From assembly GCA_947456625.1 (NCBI GenBank), contig CANGQJ010000002.1, positions 1-64,000 on the forward strand: DNA of 64,000 nt. The letters are read 5' to 3'. The notes beneath the pieces are model-generated. The model was not told where the DNA came from. It was given only the letters and a program-made list of their open reading frames with translations, and did not search any database. Source of the stretch: Bacteroidota bacterium (lineage in GTDB: Bacteria; Bacteroidota; Bacteroidia; Chitinophagales; Chitinophagaceae). Of this stretch, positions 1 through 8,901 are shown piece after piece (position 1 is the first letter of the stretch; the number at the start of each line of letters is the position of its first letter). The translations under genes and the position numbers were made by a program.

Positions 1-2
1 GG

Positions 3-107
3 CATTTTAGACTAGAAAGGCTCACTGTTGGTTTAAGATATCAAATTGAATTACGTGAACAAGGAGAAGCTTTATTAAAATTAATAGAACCAAAATATAA
101 ACATTAA
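3..107 (+). CDS. C-terminal end of a membrane-anchored protein of unknown function (partial)
   Basis: An open frame enters from the left edge and ends at TAA 105-107, giving 34 residues that finish EPKYKH. The tail, with the string YQIELREQGEALLKLI, resembles the C-terminus of the next gene (residues near 200-245) in its amphipathic helix ending in L-hydrophobic-KKEY. I therefore infer that it is the end of a tandem paralogue of the next gene. The gap between them is 10 bases, so they are probably co-transcribed. Nothing can be said about the missing N-terminus. Confidence 0.6.
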   Translation, partial: HFRLERLTVGLRYQIELREQGEALLKLIEPKYKH

Positions 108-117
108 AAAAATAAAT

Positions 118-885
118 ATGGAAGTGCATCATCCTCACCACCCTACACATAAAAAGAAATGGGGCGAATATTTTTTAGAATTCTTTATGCTATTCTTTGC
201 TGTAACATTAGGTTTTTTTGCAGAGAATAAAAGAGAAGAGTTAGCAGAAGGTCATAGAGAACATCAGTACATGCAAAGCTTATATGAAGACTTGAAAAAA
301 GATACTTCAATGTTTAATTCATTAAAAAGCTTTGATTTAAATCAAGTCAAAAAAATAGACACAGCAAATACATTGATTGTAAACAATGTATGGAATGATA
401 GTACAATCAAATTAATATATAGAGTAAACTTAAAGACACTTGGAAATGTTAGATTAAGTTTAAATGAAAGAACTTCTTCTCAATTAAAAAATTCAGGTGG
501 GATGCGCTTAATTGAGCATCAAGAAATAAGTAATAAAATTTCTGAATATTGGGAGCTGTCGGATGTAATTAAAAACTTAGGATTAACACTAGAAGAGCTA
601 AAATTGAGAGCAAGAGAAAAATCCTATTCAATTTTTGATCAGAAATATTACATTGATGTAACGAATGGCATAGTTGAAAATAAGGCAAAATTGATGACTT
701 ACGATAAGTTTGTATTAACAGAGTACTCCAACAGATTAAATCACATTAAAAATTCAATGAAAAATGTAAGAATGCCATTGATTGAGAAATTAAATCAAAA
801 AGCAGTCGAATTATTAGTTGGGTTAAAAAAGGAATACGATCTTAATGATAAGGCCGAAGTGAATTCAATATTTGATAAGAAATAA
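118..885 (+). CDS. Membrane-anchored protein of unknown function (DUF6090-like)
   Basis: This 255-residue protein begins with a His-rich stretch (MEVHHPHHPTHKKKW). One hydrophobic segment (about residues 18-37, YFLEFFMLFFAVTLGFFAEN) follows, then a long, charged, mostly helical region. Proteins with this 'HHxxxHKKKW-EY-LEFFMLF-AVTLGFFAEN-RE' start are common in Chitinophagaceae, often in tandem, and are known to me only as uncharacterised or DUF6090-like. The anchor probably leaves the helical domain facing one side of the inner membrane. The partial gene upstream appears to be a paralogue. No catalytic motif is visible, and the function is unknown. Confidence 0.8.
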   Translation: MEVHHPHHPTHKKKWGEYFLEFFMLFFAVTLGFFAENKREELAEGHREHQYMQSLYEDLKKDTSMFNSLKSFDLNQVKKIDTANTLIVNNVWNDSTIKLIYRVNLKTLGNVRLSLNERTSSQLKNSGGMRLIEHQEISNKISEYWELSDVIKNLGLTLEELKLRAREKSYSIFDQKYYIDVTNGIVENKAKLMTYDKFVLTEYSNRLNHIKNSMKNVRMPLIEKLNQKAVELLVGLKKEYDLNDKAEVNSIFDKK

Positions 886-934
886 TGAAACTGTCAAAAA
901 TTTATATAAATTTATATAACTAAAAATTTTAAAT

Positions 935-1447
935 ATGAAAAAAGTGCTTTTTTTATCCGTAATTGTTATGTCTTTTTTTGCTTGTAAAACAGAAAACAAA
1001 GAAGTAAGTAATACATCTAATCCTAATCAAGATGGGATTACTATTAATAAATCATCTAATATAGATGTAGTAAAAGAGATTAATGAAGATTTAGTAGTTT
1101 ATGATTTTGCTAAACTTAGATCTCATTATTCAGATAGCACTAAAGTACATGACAATCAAAATATTCAACTAATAGATTCTAATTTAGCTACTTTTATTCC
1201 ATTAAAGAACGCTGGTGTAAAATTCTCAATTGAAGGAAAGCCATTAGTATTTGAAATTATTAATTCAAAAGCGGACTCTGTAACTGGCTATACTAATTAT
1301 GTTGATACTTACTATACTATTGGAATTTCAAAAGGAAATGTAAAAAAGTCATTTATTCTTAATCAAGTTTTTGCAATTAAAGACGGTGTAATTCTTGAAG
1401 AATGGGATACTTATGATACTGCACCAATGATGGCGTTAATGAAATAA
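935..1447 (+). CDS. Lipoprotein with an NTF2/SnoaL-like domain
   Basis: 170 residues. The N-terminus MKKVLFLSVIVMSFFAC is a lipoprotein signal peptide with the lipidated Cys at 17. The mature part (about residues 45-165) has the pattern of a SnoaL/NTF2-like cone fold: an early helix (KEINEDLVVYDFAKLRSHYSD), then strands ending in VFAIKDGVILEEWDTYD. That ending matches the 'f-dGKi-e-W-yyD' finish of the superfamily. Such proteins bind small ligands or act as accessory domains; no active site can be assigned. It lies 49 bases after the anchored protein and is followed by a bidirectional terminator. Confidence 0.75.
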   Translation: MKKVLFLSVIVMSFFACKTENKEVSNTSNPNQDGITINKSSNIDVVKEINEDLVVYDFAKLRSHYSDSTKVHDNQNIQLIDSNLATFIPLKNAGVKFSIEGKPLVFEIINSKADSVTGYTNYVDTYYTIGISKGNVKKSFILNQVFAIKDGVILEEWDTYDTAPMMALMK

Positions 1448-1460
1448 AATAAATTCCATG

Positions 1461-1492
1461 CCCAGAGGCAATATTAATAAGGGTTTATGTTG
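1461..1492 (+). repeat. Short direct repeat, left copy
   Basis: 32 bases beginning CCCAGAGGCAATATT recur at 3023-3054 in the same orientation with 27 of 32 identical by my hand alignment. The two copies bracket the C45-type hydrolase gene. The left copy includes the first arm of the terminator here. Confidence 0.55.
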
Positions 1493-1516
1493 AAAAGCAT
1501 AGACCCTTATTTTTTT
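1476..1516. terminator. Bidirectional terminator between convergent genes
   Basis: The arm AATAAGGGTTTATG pairs with CATAGACCCTTATT with one G-T type mismatch and an 8-base loop, followed by a T-run. It overlaps the stop codon of the minus-strand hydrolase and lies 28 bases after the plus-strand lipoprotein gene. Confidence 0.75.
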
Positions 1517-2901
1517 GCTTGAAACATGACCCAAGGATATGATTTCATATTTTTTAAATATTTTTCCTGCCATTTATATTCAGGATGTGCGGCAAAAAAA
1601 GTTTCTCCTATGAAATCTTTACCACAAGGATGTCCTAAATGAGCCCACAATTTCATGTCTTTAGCCATGTCTGCAGTTGTAATCTTACCCTGAACAGACC
1701 CCATTGGATAAAAAGGTCCCATATCAAATTCTTTACAACCTGCTGCATCTTCATCAACATGCCCACATACAACACAACGGTTATTATTTAATTTATTTTG
1801 GACTGCATCAAAATGATCTGCCTCAAGTACTTTACCAGTTTCTGCATCCAATTTTCCTTTCAATTCAATTACTAACTTTTCCATTCTCAATTTTCTAGCA
1901 TTAGGACTATTGTTAATGTCAGCAGTATTAAATGTAGTTTCTTCTTTAATTAATTTTTCATCACTAGCAAAATTAGATCCAATAATTGCAGTGTCTTTAC
2001 TTCTCCACACTCTGTAGTTTTTTAATCCTAATTCGATTCTTGCTACTTCATTGGTTTTTGTATCACCAATTAGCCAATCATTTGCATATCCGCCATTATT
2101 TCCAGTGGTAAATATTTTAACAGCGTCGTCAATATTATTTGCATATTGAGCAACTTTTCTTGCTCTTTGAAATTCAGGTATACCAGTAGTGTCAAAACCT
2201 AAAAATTGAGTAATGGTAGTTTCAGTTATAAGCAGTCCATTTGAAGAAATAACAAAGTCATCTCCACTATGAATAAAACCTGGCATGCAATCCATGATGA
2301 TATGATTGCCCTTTTCAGGTACTATATCTGCAACCACATTCCAATATTGACCTAATAGATAATTAGTCCAGTTATTATGCCCAATTACAATTTTTCCATC
2401 TTTTGTAAAACTACCTGTTGCAATAAATGCACTGCAATTTCCTGGAGCTTTATTGTTACCAGAATTTGGTTTTACTTTATTCATTAATTGAGGCACATAA
2501 TAGTATGCCAACTCTTGTGTTGCATTATAAGCAGTGATGTCTAAACTATCATACTTTATTCCTTTAGCTGCTAAACCTTCTACAATACCATTTATTTCAT
2601 TTTTATATTCTCTATCAAGTTTATCCCACAGAAAATTTTTCGCACATGCTCTGTAAAAATTCCAATCATGTTTTGTTTCGTGTTCTAAAAAAAAGCCAGT
2701 GGCTTTAATTGCAGTATCAATTTGACTTGATAATAAATAACCATTTTGAAAACCAATATCAGAAGGTGAACCTTCTAAGTGTATATTAAACCAGCCATTT
2801 TTATATTCTAATGATGATTTTGCTAAACGACTTTTATTATCTTGATTTTTGCAAGAACATAAATAAAGTATGCATACCAATAAAACAATTGCTTTTTTCA
2901 T
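1507..2901 (-). CDS. C45-type Ntn hydrolase / phospholipase B-like lipoprotein
   Basis: 464 residues. The signal peptide ends in a lipobox (LYLCSC, Cys17), so the enzyme is probably tethered outside the inner membrane. The hallmark is NCSAF at 155-159 followed by GKIVIGHNNW, the self-processed N-terminal Cys nucleophile region of the acyl-CoA:6-APA acyltransferase-like C45 family and related phospholipase B-like proteins. Cys156 would become the new N-terminus after autocleavage. Family members hydrolyse or transfer acyl groups on amides; the substrate cannot be read from sequence. The gene stands alone on the minus strand, with an imperfect 32-bp direct repeat on each side. Confidence 0.8.
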   Translation of the reverse strand: MKKAIVLLVCILYLCSCKNQDNKSRLAKSSLEYKNGWFNIHLEGSPSDIGFQNGYLLSSQIDTAIKATGFFLEHETKHDWNFYRACAKNFLWDKLDREYKNEINGIVEGLAAKGIKYDSLDITAYNATQELAYYYVPQLMNKVKPNSGNNKAPGNCSAFIATGSFTKDGKIVIGHNNWTNYLLGQYWNVVADIVPEKGNHIIMDCMPGFIHSGDDFVISSNGLLITETTITQFLGFDTTGIPEFQRARKVAQYANNIDDAVKIFTTGNNGGYANDWLIGDTKTNEVARIELGLKNYRVWRSKDTAIIGSNFASDEKLIKEETTFNTADINNSPNARKLRMEKLVIELKGKLDAETGKVLEADHFDAVQNKLNNNRCVVCGHVDEDAAGCKEFDMGPFYPMGSVQGKITTADMAKDMKLWAHLGHPCGKDFIGETFFAAHPEYKWQEKYLKNMKSYPWVMFQAKK

Positions 2902-3022
2902 TTTTTATATTATAATTTTTAAAGATTGAAACGCCCTACCAATTTATTTCTTTTTAAGTAAACTTTTTGCAGATGATTTAAAATACAGGGGGTCCCAGGA
3001 TCATGCCCTGGTGGGCCCACAG

Positions 3023-3054
3023 CCCAAAGGCAACATTATCAAGGGTTTATGCTG
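3023..3054 (+). repeat. Short direct repeat, right copy
   Basis: Second copy of the 32-base repeat, starting CCCAAAGGCAACATT. It sits in the 236-base gap between the hydrolase and the CE15-like esterase. A GC-rich stretch (2988-3018, with arms CCAGG and CCTGG) precedes it, out of character for this AT-rich DNA. After it, AGGGT and ACCCT with a T-run (3042-3088) look like a decayed version of the terminator at the left copy. Confidence 0.5.
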
Positions 3055-3137
3055 TCTGCAATAAAAAATAATACCCTACTTATTTTTTTGATATACATAA
3101 ATTTAATCGTTGCCCCTGATGCCATTTGCATAATTTT

Positions 3138-4535
3138 TTATTTAAAATATTTTTGAGCATAATCTAAAAAGAATGGCCAGTTAGGAGTAGGCGTATGTCC
3201 AGATGTATGCTGCCTAAAGGCAATTTCACCAGTGAAAAAACCAGTTTCGACAGCTGGAAATTCAGTTGTCCCTAGATCTTTTTTACCTAATAATTTATAG
3301 ACTGGGCCTGCATTAACTGCTGCTAAAAACATTCCCTTCGCATCTACCCATCCATCCCCTTTTTCGCCTGCACTAATAAATATGGGCCTTGGAGCACATA
3401 AGCCAATTAGTTCGTGTGCATCTACAGGTAGATCATTCCAATTAAGTGTACTTGCGTATTTAATAAAATTACCTGCCATCCAATGATATTCTCCAGAACT
3501 GGCTACATTTTCTACTATCTCCCCAGCATTACGACGGTGTAATTTTGCACCCCCTTCGCCCGATGAACTAATAAAACCAGTAGCGAATCTTGTATCGTAT
3601 GCCATGGTAACTAAGGCCGCTTTTCCATAACGGGAATGTCCTTCAATAGCAACTTTTTTAGCATCTATAGCTGGATCTGTTTCAAAATAATCAAGTGCTT
3701 TGCTTGCCCCCCAGGCCCAAGCCCTTAGCGTTCCCCAGTCGTCTGGTTTTCTGTTTGCTCCTTTATTCATTAATCCTATAATTCCTTGTCTTAAACCAGC
3801 TCCATTGTCTGCCTGAATAGAAACTGGTACAATTATAGCAAACCCCCAACCTCTATTGATTACCTTTTGTTGCCAACTTATTTCTGGCTTAGCATTTGGA
3901 TTGAGATTCATCATTGGCATTCTCATACCCGGAGGAAATACAAAACCAAATTCCATAATAATTGGTACCGGTTTTGAAGTAGCCGCAGGAACAGTAACAT
4001 TTAACTGAATATCAACTTTAATGGAAGGATAAGAACTATTGTCTACATGCCCAATTAATTTTTTAGCAATCACTTCAACGCCTTCCATTTTTTCATTTGT
4101 TGAACTCAATACTTCCCATTTAATATTTGGTAATTTACTTGGCATACGGCCGTAAATTTCACGATCAAAATCCTCTAAAATTTCTCCTCTTCTTTGTGTT
4201 AACCATGCCTTTTTAGAATTTACTTCTTTCCCATTTTTTAGTAGCAATGGATTAGGTAAATTTGGATATGGATTTGCTAATGCCTCATCATAATTCGCTG
4301 CATTGGGCGCCTTAGGATTATTGCCATTTGCCCCTGGACGAACTGTTTTTATGTTTAACTGCTGAAGTATATTTTGATAGTCTATTTCTGTTGCCATCTT
4401 AATACTATCAGCTATTTCTTTTCTTCTAATGCTGTCTTGAATTCTATTAGGGTTAGCATTTTGGGCAAAGGAAAAGGTGACTAAGAAAAAAAAGAATGCC
4501 ACTAACGTATAAAAATTAACTAATTTTTTTTGCAT
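3138..4535 (-). CDS. Secreted CE15-like (glucuronoyl esterase family) hydrolase
   Basis: 465 residues with a Sec signal peptide (cleavage after ...FSFAQ, residue 25). The alpha/beta-hydrolase core (about 160-460) carries GHSRYGKAA, with nucleophile Ser301, matching the GCSRxGK motif of carbohydrate esterase family 15. A Glu in SSSGEGGAK (about 330) and the His in HTSGHTPTP near the C-terminus complete the likely triad. CE15 enzymes cleave esters between lignin alcohols and glucuronoxylan, while several relatives have broader esterase activity. The protein is probably periplasmic. It lies downstream of kup on the same strand, but a strong hairpin separates them, so it is probably transcribed on its own. 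Confidence 0.85.
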   Translation of the reverse strand: MQKKLVNFYTLVAFFFFLVTFSFAQNANPNRIQDSIRRKEIADSIKMATEIDYQNILQQLNIKTVRPGANGNNPKAPNAANYDEALANPYPNLPNPLLLKNGKEVNSKKAWLTQRRGEILEDFDREIYGRMPSKLPNIKWEVLSSTNEKMEGVEVIAKKLIGHVDNSSYPSIKVDIQLNVTVPAATSKPVPIIMEFGFVFPPGMRMPMMNLNPNAKPEISWQQKVINRGWGFAIIVPVSIQADNGAGLRQGIIGLMNKGANRKPDDWGTLRAWAWGASKALDYFETDPAIDAKKVAIEGHSRYGKAALVTMAYDTRFATGFISSSGEGGAKLHRRNAGEIVENVASSGEYHWMAGNFIKYASTLNWNDLPVDAHELIGLCAPRPIFISAGEKGDGWVDAKGMFLAAVNAGPVYKLLGKKDLGTTEFPAVETGFFTGEIAFRQHTSGHTPTPNWPFFLDYAQKYFK

Positions 4536-4556
4536 ATTTTTAATCTAATTTAATAC

Positions 4557-4590
4557 TTTACATTCACTTTTATTTAAAAGTGAATGTAAA
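4557..4590 (-). terminator. Perfect 15-bp stem-loop downstream of kup
   Basis: TTTACATTCACTTTT pairs perfectly with AAAAGTGAATGTAAA around a 4-base loop (ATTT). It lies just after the kup stop codon. No clean T-run follows on the minus strand, so it may act in mRNA 3'-end processing or as a weak terminator. Confidence 0.6.
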
Positions 4591-4601
4591 TTCAAAAAAG
4601 A

Positions 4602-6578
4602 TTACCTCATTCTTTGTAAGTCCAATTTACTATAAGGTGAAACAATCATTGGGAATTCCTCTATAACAATATCGCTTTTCTCTAGTCCAAAGGCCTTCGC
4701 ATCACTTTGCCCCAAATGTTTTAGTTTAAAGTAACCTTGTAATAAAAGTCCATCTCTTAATGTAAATTCATTTTCAATGGACAAAAACTTTTCAATAACC
4801 ACAAATTTAAAATCTGGTTCTGCATTGTATTTTGTACTGCCATCGGGTCTAATATGCAAATTCAGTTCCTGATTTGCAACCAGCTCTTGAACAATACGTT
4901 TAAAATATATTTCAGTTTTTGGTTGAATCCTAAAACCTATATTAATATTTACCTTAATTACTTTGTCATCTACTAATTCGGAAACATCATAATTCATGGT
5001 AAAGGGTTCTTCGGTTCGGTTTATATGTACAAACCAATATACATCGGCTCTTTTTGGTTTTTTCGCAAATATGGATTTGATAATTTTTTCTTCGATTTGA
5101 TTTCTGCTATTTGCCTTTGAAAGATAAATTAAATGTGTTGAGAATTTTGGAATTTCATCATCTTGACTTAACTCAATTAGCTGAGAAACATACTTTCCTA
5201 TATCAACAAATTTCACAAATTTGTTTTGAATTTTTCTTGCATAATACCAAACATACATAGTTAGGAATATAAATAATTCAAAGAAAAGAAACATCCACCT
5301 TTCTTTAATTTTAGCAACGTTGGCAATGAAGAAAGAAATTTCCACAATGGCAAATAACCCAATTACTAGCGTCACGTAAATCTGATCCCATTTTAATCTG
5401 AATTTTAAATAATAATTAAGTAAAATAGTTGTCATCATCATTGCTACAGTAATTGAGAACCCATAAGCGGCTTGCATTGCAGTAGATGTTTTAAAATAAA
5501 CCATCATTAAAATACACCCAAACCATAAAATGGTATTTACACTGGGTATATAAATTTGCCCCTTGATATCAGAGGGTTGTCTTACAGTAACTCTAGGCCA
5601 AAAATTTAAGTTCATGGCTTCGCTAACTAAGGTAAAGGATCCACTAATTAATGCCTGCGATGCAATGATGGTGGCTGCTGTTGCAATTATAATACTGGGT
5701 AATAAAAACCAATGTGGCACCATTTCAAAAAAAGGATTGAGCCCATTTAAATGCGTATGAGCAATGTCTGTGTTTTTATACTGCATAATCCATGCAGCCT
5801 GACCTATATAATTAATAGTTAAACTAATTTTTACAAAAATCCATGTTAGGCGAATATTTTTTACACCACAATGCCCAAGATCACTATACAAAGCTTCGGC
5901 TCCTGTTGTAGCTAAAAATACGGCACCCAGCAACCAAAAGCCTTTTGGATATTTTACTAAAAGTTCATACCCATAGTAAGGATTTAATATTTTAATAATT
6001 GTGGGATTTTTTAAAACATAGGATGCCCCTAAAATAAGTATCATAGAAAACCAAACAAACATAACAGGTCCAAAAGCGTTACCCATTTTATTAGTACCAA
6101 AACGTTGAAAGAAAAACAAGGCAGAAATAATAGCAATAGTTATACCAACAGTTAATCCATTACCTGGAACAATTATTTTTTCAAGTCCATTTACAGTATT
6201 TAATCCCTCAATAGCAGATGAAACCGAAATTGGAGGTGTAATAATGCCGTCTGCAAGTAATGTAGTTGCTCCTAAAATGGTTATGATAGCCAAGCTTTTA
6301 CTATATCTTTTTACTAAAGCAAACAGTGAAAAAACACCACCTTCGCCATGGTTATCTGCTCTTAAAGTAAGCCATACATATTTTATAGTTGTTTGAAAAA
6401 AAAGTGTCCAAAAAATTAAACATACTCCACCAAAGACTAGCACTTCGTCAATTTTTCGTTCACCCACAATAGCACTTAAAACATACAAGGGGCTGGTTCC
6501 AATATCTCCATAAATAATCCCTAATGCTACTAAAAGTGTTGCAACTGTTACTTTATTTGATACATGCTTGTTGTCCAT
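4602..6578 (-). CDS. kup: Potassium uptake protein Kup
   Basis: About 658 residues from the chosen start MDNKHVSN. A longer frame begins 7 codons upstream (6599), but the family usually starts shortly before the first membrane segment. The N-terminus carries the family signature GIIYGDIGTSPLYV, and about twelve hydrophobic segments extend to about residue 460. A cytoplasmic C-terminal domain of about 190 residues follows. Kup/HAK proteins are proton-coupled K+ importers of the inner membrane. Directly upstream on the same strand lie kdpE and a kdpD-like kinase gene (68-91 bases apart, depending on the start), suggesting that Kup may be under their control. Confidence 0.95.
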   Translation of the reverse strand: MDNKHVSNKVTVATLLVALGIIYGDIGTSPLYVLSAIVGERKIDEVLVFGGVCLIFWTLFFQTTIKYVWLTLRADNHGEGGVFSLFALVKRYSKSLAIITILGATTLLADGIITPPISVSSAIEGLNTVNGLEKIIVPGNGLTVGITIAIISALFFFQRFGTNKMGNAFGPVMFVWFSMILILGASYVLKNPTIIKILNPYYGYELLVKYPKGFWLLGAVFLATTGAEALYSDLGHCGVKNIRLTWIFVKISLTINYIGQAAWIMQYKNTDIAHTHLNGLNPFFEMVPHWFLLPSIIIATAATIIASQALISGSFTLVSEAMNLNFWPRVTVRQPSDIKGQIYIPSVNTILWFGCILMMVYFKTSTAMQAAYGFSITVAMMMTTILLNYYLKFRLKWDQIYVTLVIGLFAIVEISFFIANVAKIKERWMFLFFELFIFLTMYVWYYARKIQNKFVKFVDIGKYVSQLIELSQDDEIPKFSTHLIYLSKANSRNQIEEKIIKSIFAKKPKRADVYWFVHINRTEEPFTMNYDVSELVDDKVIKVNINIGFRIQPKTEIYFKRIVQELVANQELNLHIRPDGSTKYNAEPDFKFVVIEKFLSIENEFTLRDGLLLQGYFKLKHLGQSDAKAFGLEKSDIVIEEFPMIVSPYSKLDLQRMR

Positions 6579-6668
6579 TGATATAATAATTTGGAACACA
6601 AAGTTGTACCTAATTTTAGGGGTATTTTATAAATAAAAGGTAGCAGGTATAAAGAAAATATAAAGAAA

Positions 6669-7346
6669 TTAATTAAACCTATATCCTACACCACTTTCCG
6701 TAATGATATGTGTTGGCTTATTAGGATTTAGTTCAATTTTTTTTCTTAATGTCCCAACAAAGACTCTCAAATATTGTGTATCGTTTTGGTAGCCTACTCC
6801 CCAAATTTCTTTTAAAATATATTGATGTGTTAAAACCCTACCCTGATTTTGTGCAAATAAAATTAATAACTTATACTCGGTTGTTGTTAACTTAATTATT
6901 TCATAATTGTTTTTTACTGTTCGCGCTATTAAATCAATTTGGATATTATCAAATTTTAAAGCCGTGTGATGATCAACAGTTTTATTTCTGTTTAAACATG
7001 ATCTTATACGTGCTAAAAGTTCATTTGCTCTAAAAGGCTTTGTAACATAATCGCTTGCGCCGTTATCAAGACCTTGAACAATACTTTCCTCGTCATCCAT
7101 CACAGATAAAATAATAATAGAATGATTAAACCAAGCTCTTAATTCTTTTAAAACCTCAAGCCCATTCTTATCTGGTAAACCTATATCCAATAAAATTAAA
7201 TCCGGAGGATGACTTGCAGCTAATTTAATTCCCATTGAGGCGTCACTTGCTTGTGTCACTTTGTATCCATTACTCTCTAAATTAATTTCAAGTAACTTTC
7301 TTATTTGAGGTTCATCATCTATTATTAATATCTCTTCTTTAGTCAT
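6669..7346 (-). CDS. kdpE: KdpE-type response regulator (OmpR family)
   Basis: 225 residues. The N-terminal receiver (1-120) has the acidic pair Asp10/Asp11, phospho-acceptor Asp54 (LILLDIGLPD) and Lys103 (YVTKPF). The C-terminal OmpR-type winged helix (about 130-225) includes KLTTTEYKLL and ends ITESGVGYRF, as in KdpE. KdpE normally activates kdpFABC at low K+, but no kdpFABC genes are in this window; the neighbour is kup. Its start overlaps the kinase gene by 8 bases, so the two are translationally coupled. Confidence 0.9.
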   Translation of the reverse strand: MTKEEILIIDDEPQIRKLLEINLESNGYKVTQASDASMGIKLAASHPPDLILLDIGLPDKNGLEVLKELRAWFNHSIIILSVMDDEESIVQGLDNGASDYVTKPFRANELLARIRSCLNRNKTVDHHTALKFDNIQIDLIARTVKNNYEIIKLTTTEYKLLILFAQNQGRVLTHQYILKEIWGVGYQNDTQYLRVFVGTLRKKIELNPNKPTHIITESGVGYRFN

Positions 7347-8514
7347 TATTTATTTTATTTAAATAGGAAGCTTCAACAGGAAGTTTTATTATAAATTTAG
7401 CGCCATTACCTTCCTCAGAAATTAAATGGATGCTTCCATTATGCGCTTCTATAAACCCTTTAACAATAGATAGTCCAAGTCCAGAACCTCCTGTTTTATG
7501 TATTGGTAATCGGTAAAACATATCAAATACTTTTGCCTGTTCACTTTTAGGAAACCCTTGACCATTATCGTTAATAGTTATAATACAATCATCCTTGTCC
7601 ATTTGAAATTGAATTGTTATGATAGTACCATTGGGTGTATATTGAATTGCATTATGTATTAAATTAAATAGCGAATGCTGTATTAAAAGACTATCTAATT
7701 TCACTAATGGCATATGCTCATTTTGTTGAAAAGTAATAATGTGTCCTTTTAAATCGTCTTCCAATTTATTAATAACAATATTAACTAGTTCGTTTAAATC
7801 ACACCAATCATAATTTAATTTTAGAACTCCGGACTCAAGTCTACTGATACTTAATAAGTTTTCCACTTCCTTATTCAATCTTAAACCTGCTATGCCAATT
7901 TGAGTAATTAGTTCTTTTTTATTATTTTCATTAATTGTGTCATTATCTTTTAAAGTATCTACCGCTCCTATAATTGCAGCAATGGGTGTTTTTAATTCGT
8001 GAGATAAGGAGTTTAATAAAGTATTGTATAGTTTAATGGTATTTTCTTTTTCTTCTTTATCTCTAACTTTTTTTTCTGTTTCTCTAATTTTATAAGTTAA
8101 AATTGCATTTACAAGTGCAACAACAAAGTACATTAAAAACAAAAAAGCATCCTCGGCTTTCGCAATATGAAAAGTATAAATGGGGGGAATAAAAAAGAAA
8201 TTCCATATAATGGCACTTAAACAAGCAGCCAATAAAACAGGCATAATATCAAACAACATTGCCAAAACGGAAACTACTAGTAATAAAACAAGTGCTGTTA
8301 CTTGATAACCAATTAAATTTACACTGAAAAAACAAAGTAGAGATATAAGTAAAACAGACAGAACACTAATGATGGATTGTGTCTTTTTGGGTATTGTATG
8401 TAAACCAAGTATTTTCAAGGATGAAGTATTGAGCAAAAATAAAGTCAATTCTATAAAGATTTTATAATGAATCGGCCACGTATAACTCGGCCAGGTTCCA
8501 GGCCAGATTTTCAC
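7339..8514 (-). CDS. Short KdpD-like sensor histidine kinase lacking the N-terminal sensor half
   Basis: 391 residues. A short hydrophilic N-terminus leads into a DUF4118-type four-helix membrane block (about 47-140). The HisKA domain has His172 (SLSHELKTPIAA), and the ATPase domain has N-box HNAIQYTP, DNGQGFP and GGSGLGLSIV. Full KdpD is about 850-900 residues and starts with KdpD/Usp cytosolic sensor domains; those are absent here, and no upstream frame supplies them. It overlaps kdpE by 8 bases. Bacteroidota often encode KdpD in separate pieces, so this may be the kinase half or an independent sensor dedicated to kup. Confidence 0.85.
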   Translation of the reverse strand: MKIWPGTWPSYTWPIHYKIFIELTLFLLNTSSLKILGLHTIPKKTQSIISVLSVLLISLLCFFSVNLIGYQVTALVLLLVVSVLAMLFDIMPVLLAACLSAIIWNFFFIPPIYTFHIAKAEDAFLFLMYFVVALVNAILTYKIRETEKKVRDKEEKENTIKLYNTLLNSLSHELKTPIAAIIGAVDTLKDNDTINENNKKELITQIGIAGLRLNKEVENLLSISRLESGVLKLNYDWCDLNELVNIVINKLEDDLKGHIITFQQNEHMPLVKLDSLLIQHSLFNLIHNAIQYTPNGTIITIQFQMDKDDCIITINDNGQGFPKSEQAKVFDMFYRLPIHKTGGSGLGLSIVKGFIEAHNGSIHLISEEGNGAKFIIKLPVEASYLNKINND

Positions 8515-8555
8515 TAAAAGAGCGTTAATAGAGCAGAATTATCTGCCATTTTCAA

Positions 8556-8595
8556 TATTTTGTTTAACTATTTTATGATATTATTAAACAAAATA
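8556..8595. promoter_or_regulatory. Perfect 12-bp inverted repeat upstream of the kinase gene
   Basis: TATTTTGTTTAA and TTAAACAAAATA are exact reverse complements separated by 16 bases. They lie 42-81 bases upstream of the kinase start. With no T-run and AT-rich arms, an operator is as likely as an RNA hairpin. Confidence 0.35.
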
Positions 8596-8828
8596 ATAGC
8601 TTTCTTTGTTATAATGGTTATAAAATCTATAATTATGAATGACTGGGAAATGTTTACCAACGAACTAGAATTTGAATAAAGTTTTTTCCAAATTTTGACC
8701 CAATTTACTGCATCGGATATCTTTATAGCTATTTATGAATATTAGGAGTTAAAAAATTAACCTCCTTAGTTTTTAGTTTTTCTTAAAACTTTCCATACAA
8801 CTTGGTATTTATCAATATAGTTGACAAT

Positions 8829-8836
8829 TATATTTG
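8829..8836 (+). promoter_or_regulatory. Putative -7 promoter element TATATTTG
   Basis: Exact match to the Bacteroidota -7 consensus TAnnTTTG, 65 bases before the BNR/VPS10 gene. A TTGG at 8802 lies somewhat further upstream than the ideal -33 position. Confidence 0.4.
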
Positions 8837-8901
8837 AAATAATATAGCAAAAAGCGTGATATTAGCTTACCAAATACGCACACATTTTAAATACACCCAT
8901 T

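Larger units (their letters stand above)
8515..8901. other. 387-base divergent intergenic region
   Basis: This region lies between the divergent kinase gene and the BNR-repeat gene. It holds a perfect 12-bp inverted repeat (TATTTTGTTTAA at 8556-8567 and its complement at 8584-8595), listed separately. A TAnnTTTG element for the rightward gene is at 8829-8836. A 14-codon open frame (8635-8679) shows no recognisable homology, and I do not call it a gene. Confidence 0.6.

Noticed and set aside
8635..8679. 14-codon frame MNDWEMFTNELEFE in the divergent region
   Set aside because: Too short, no homology recognised, and no promoter close by; treated as chance.
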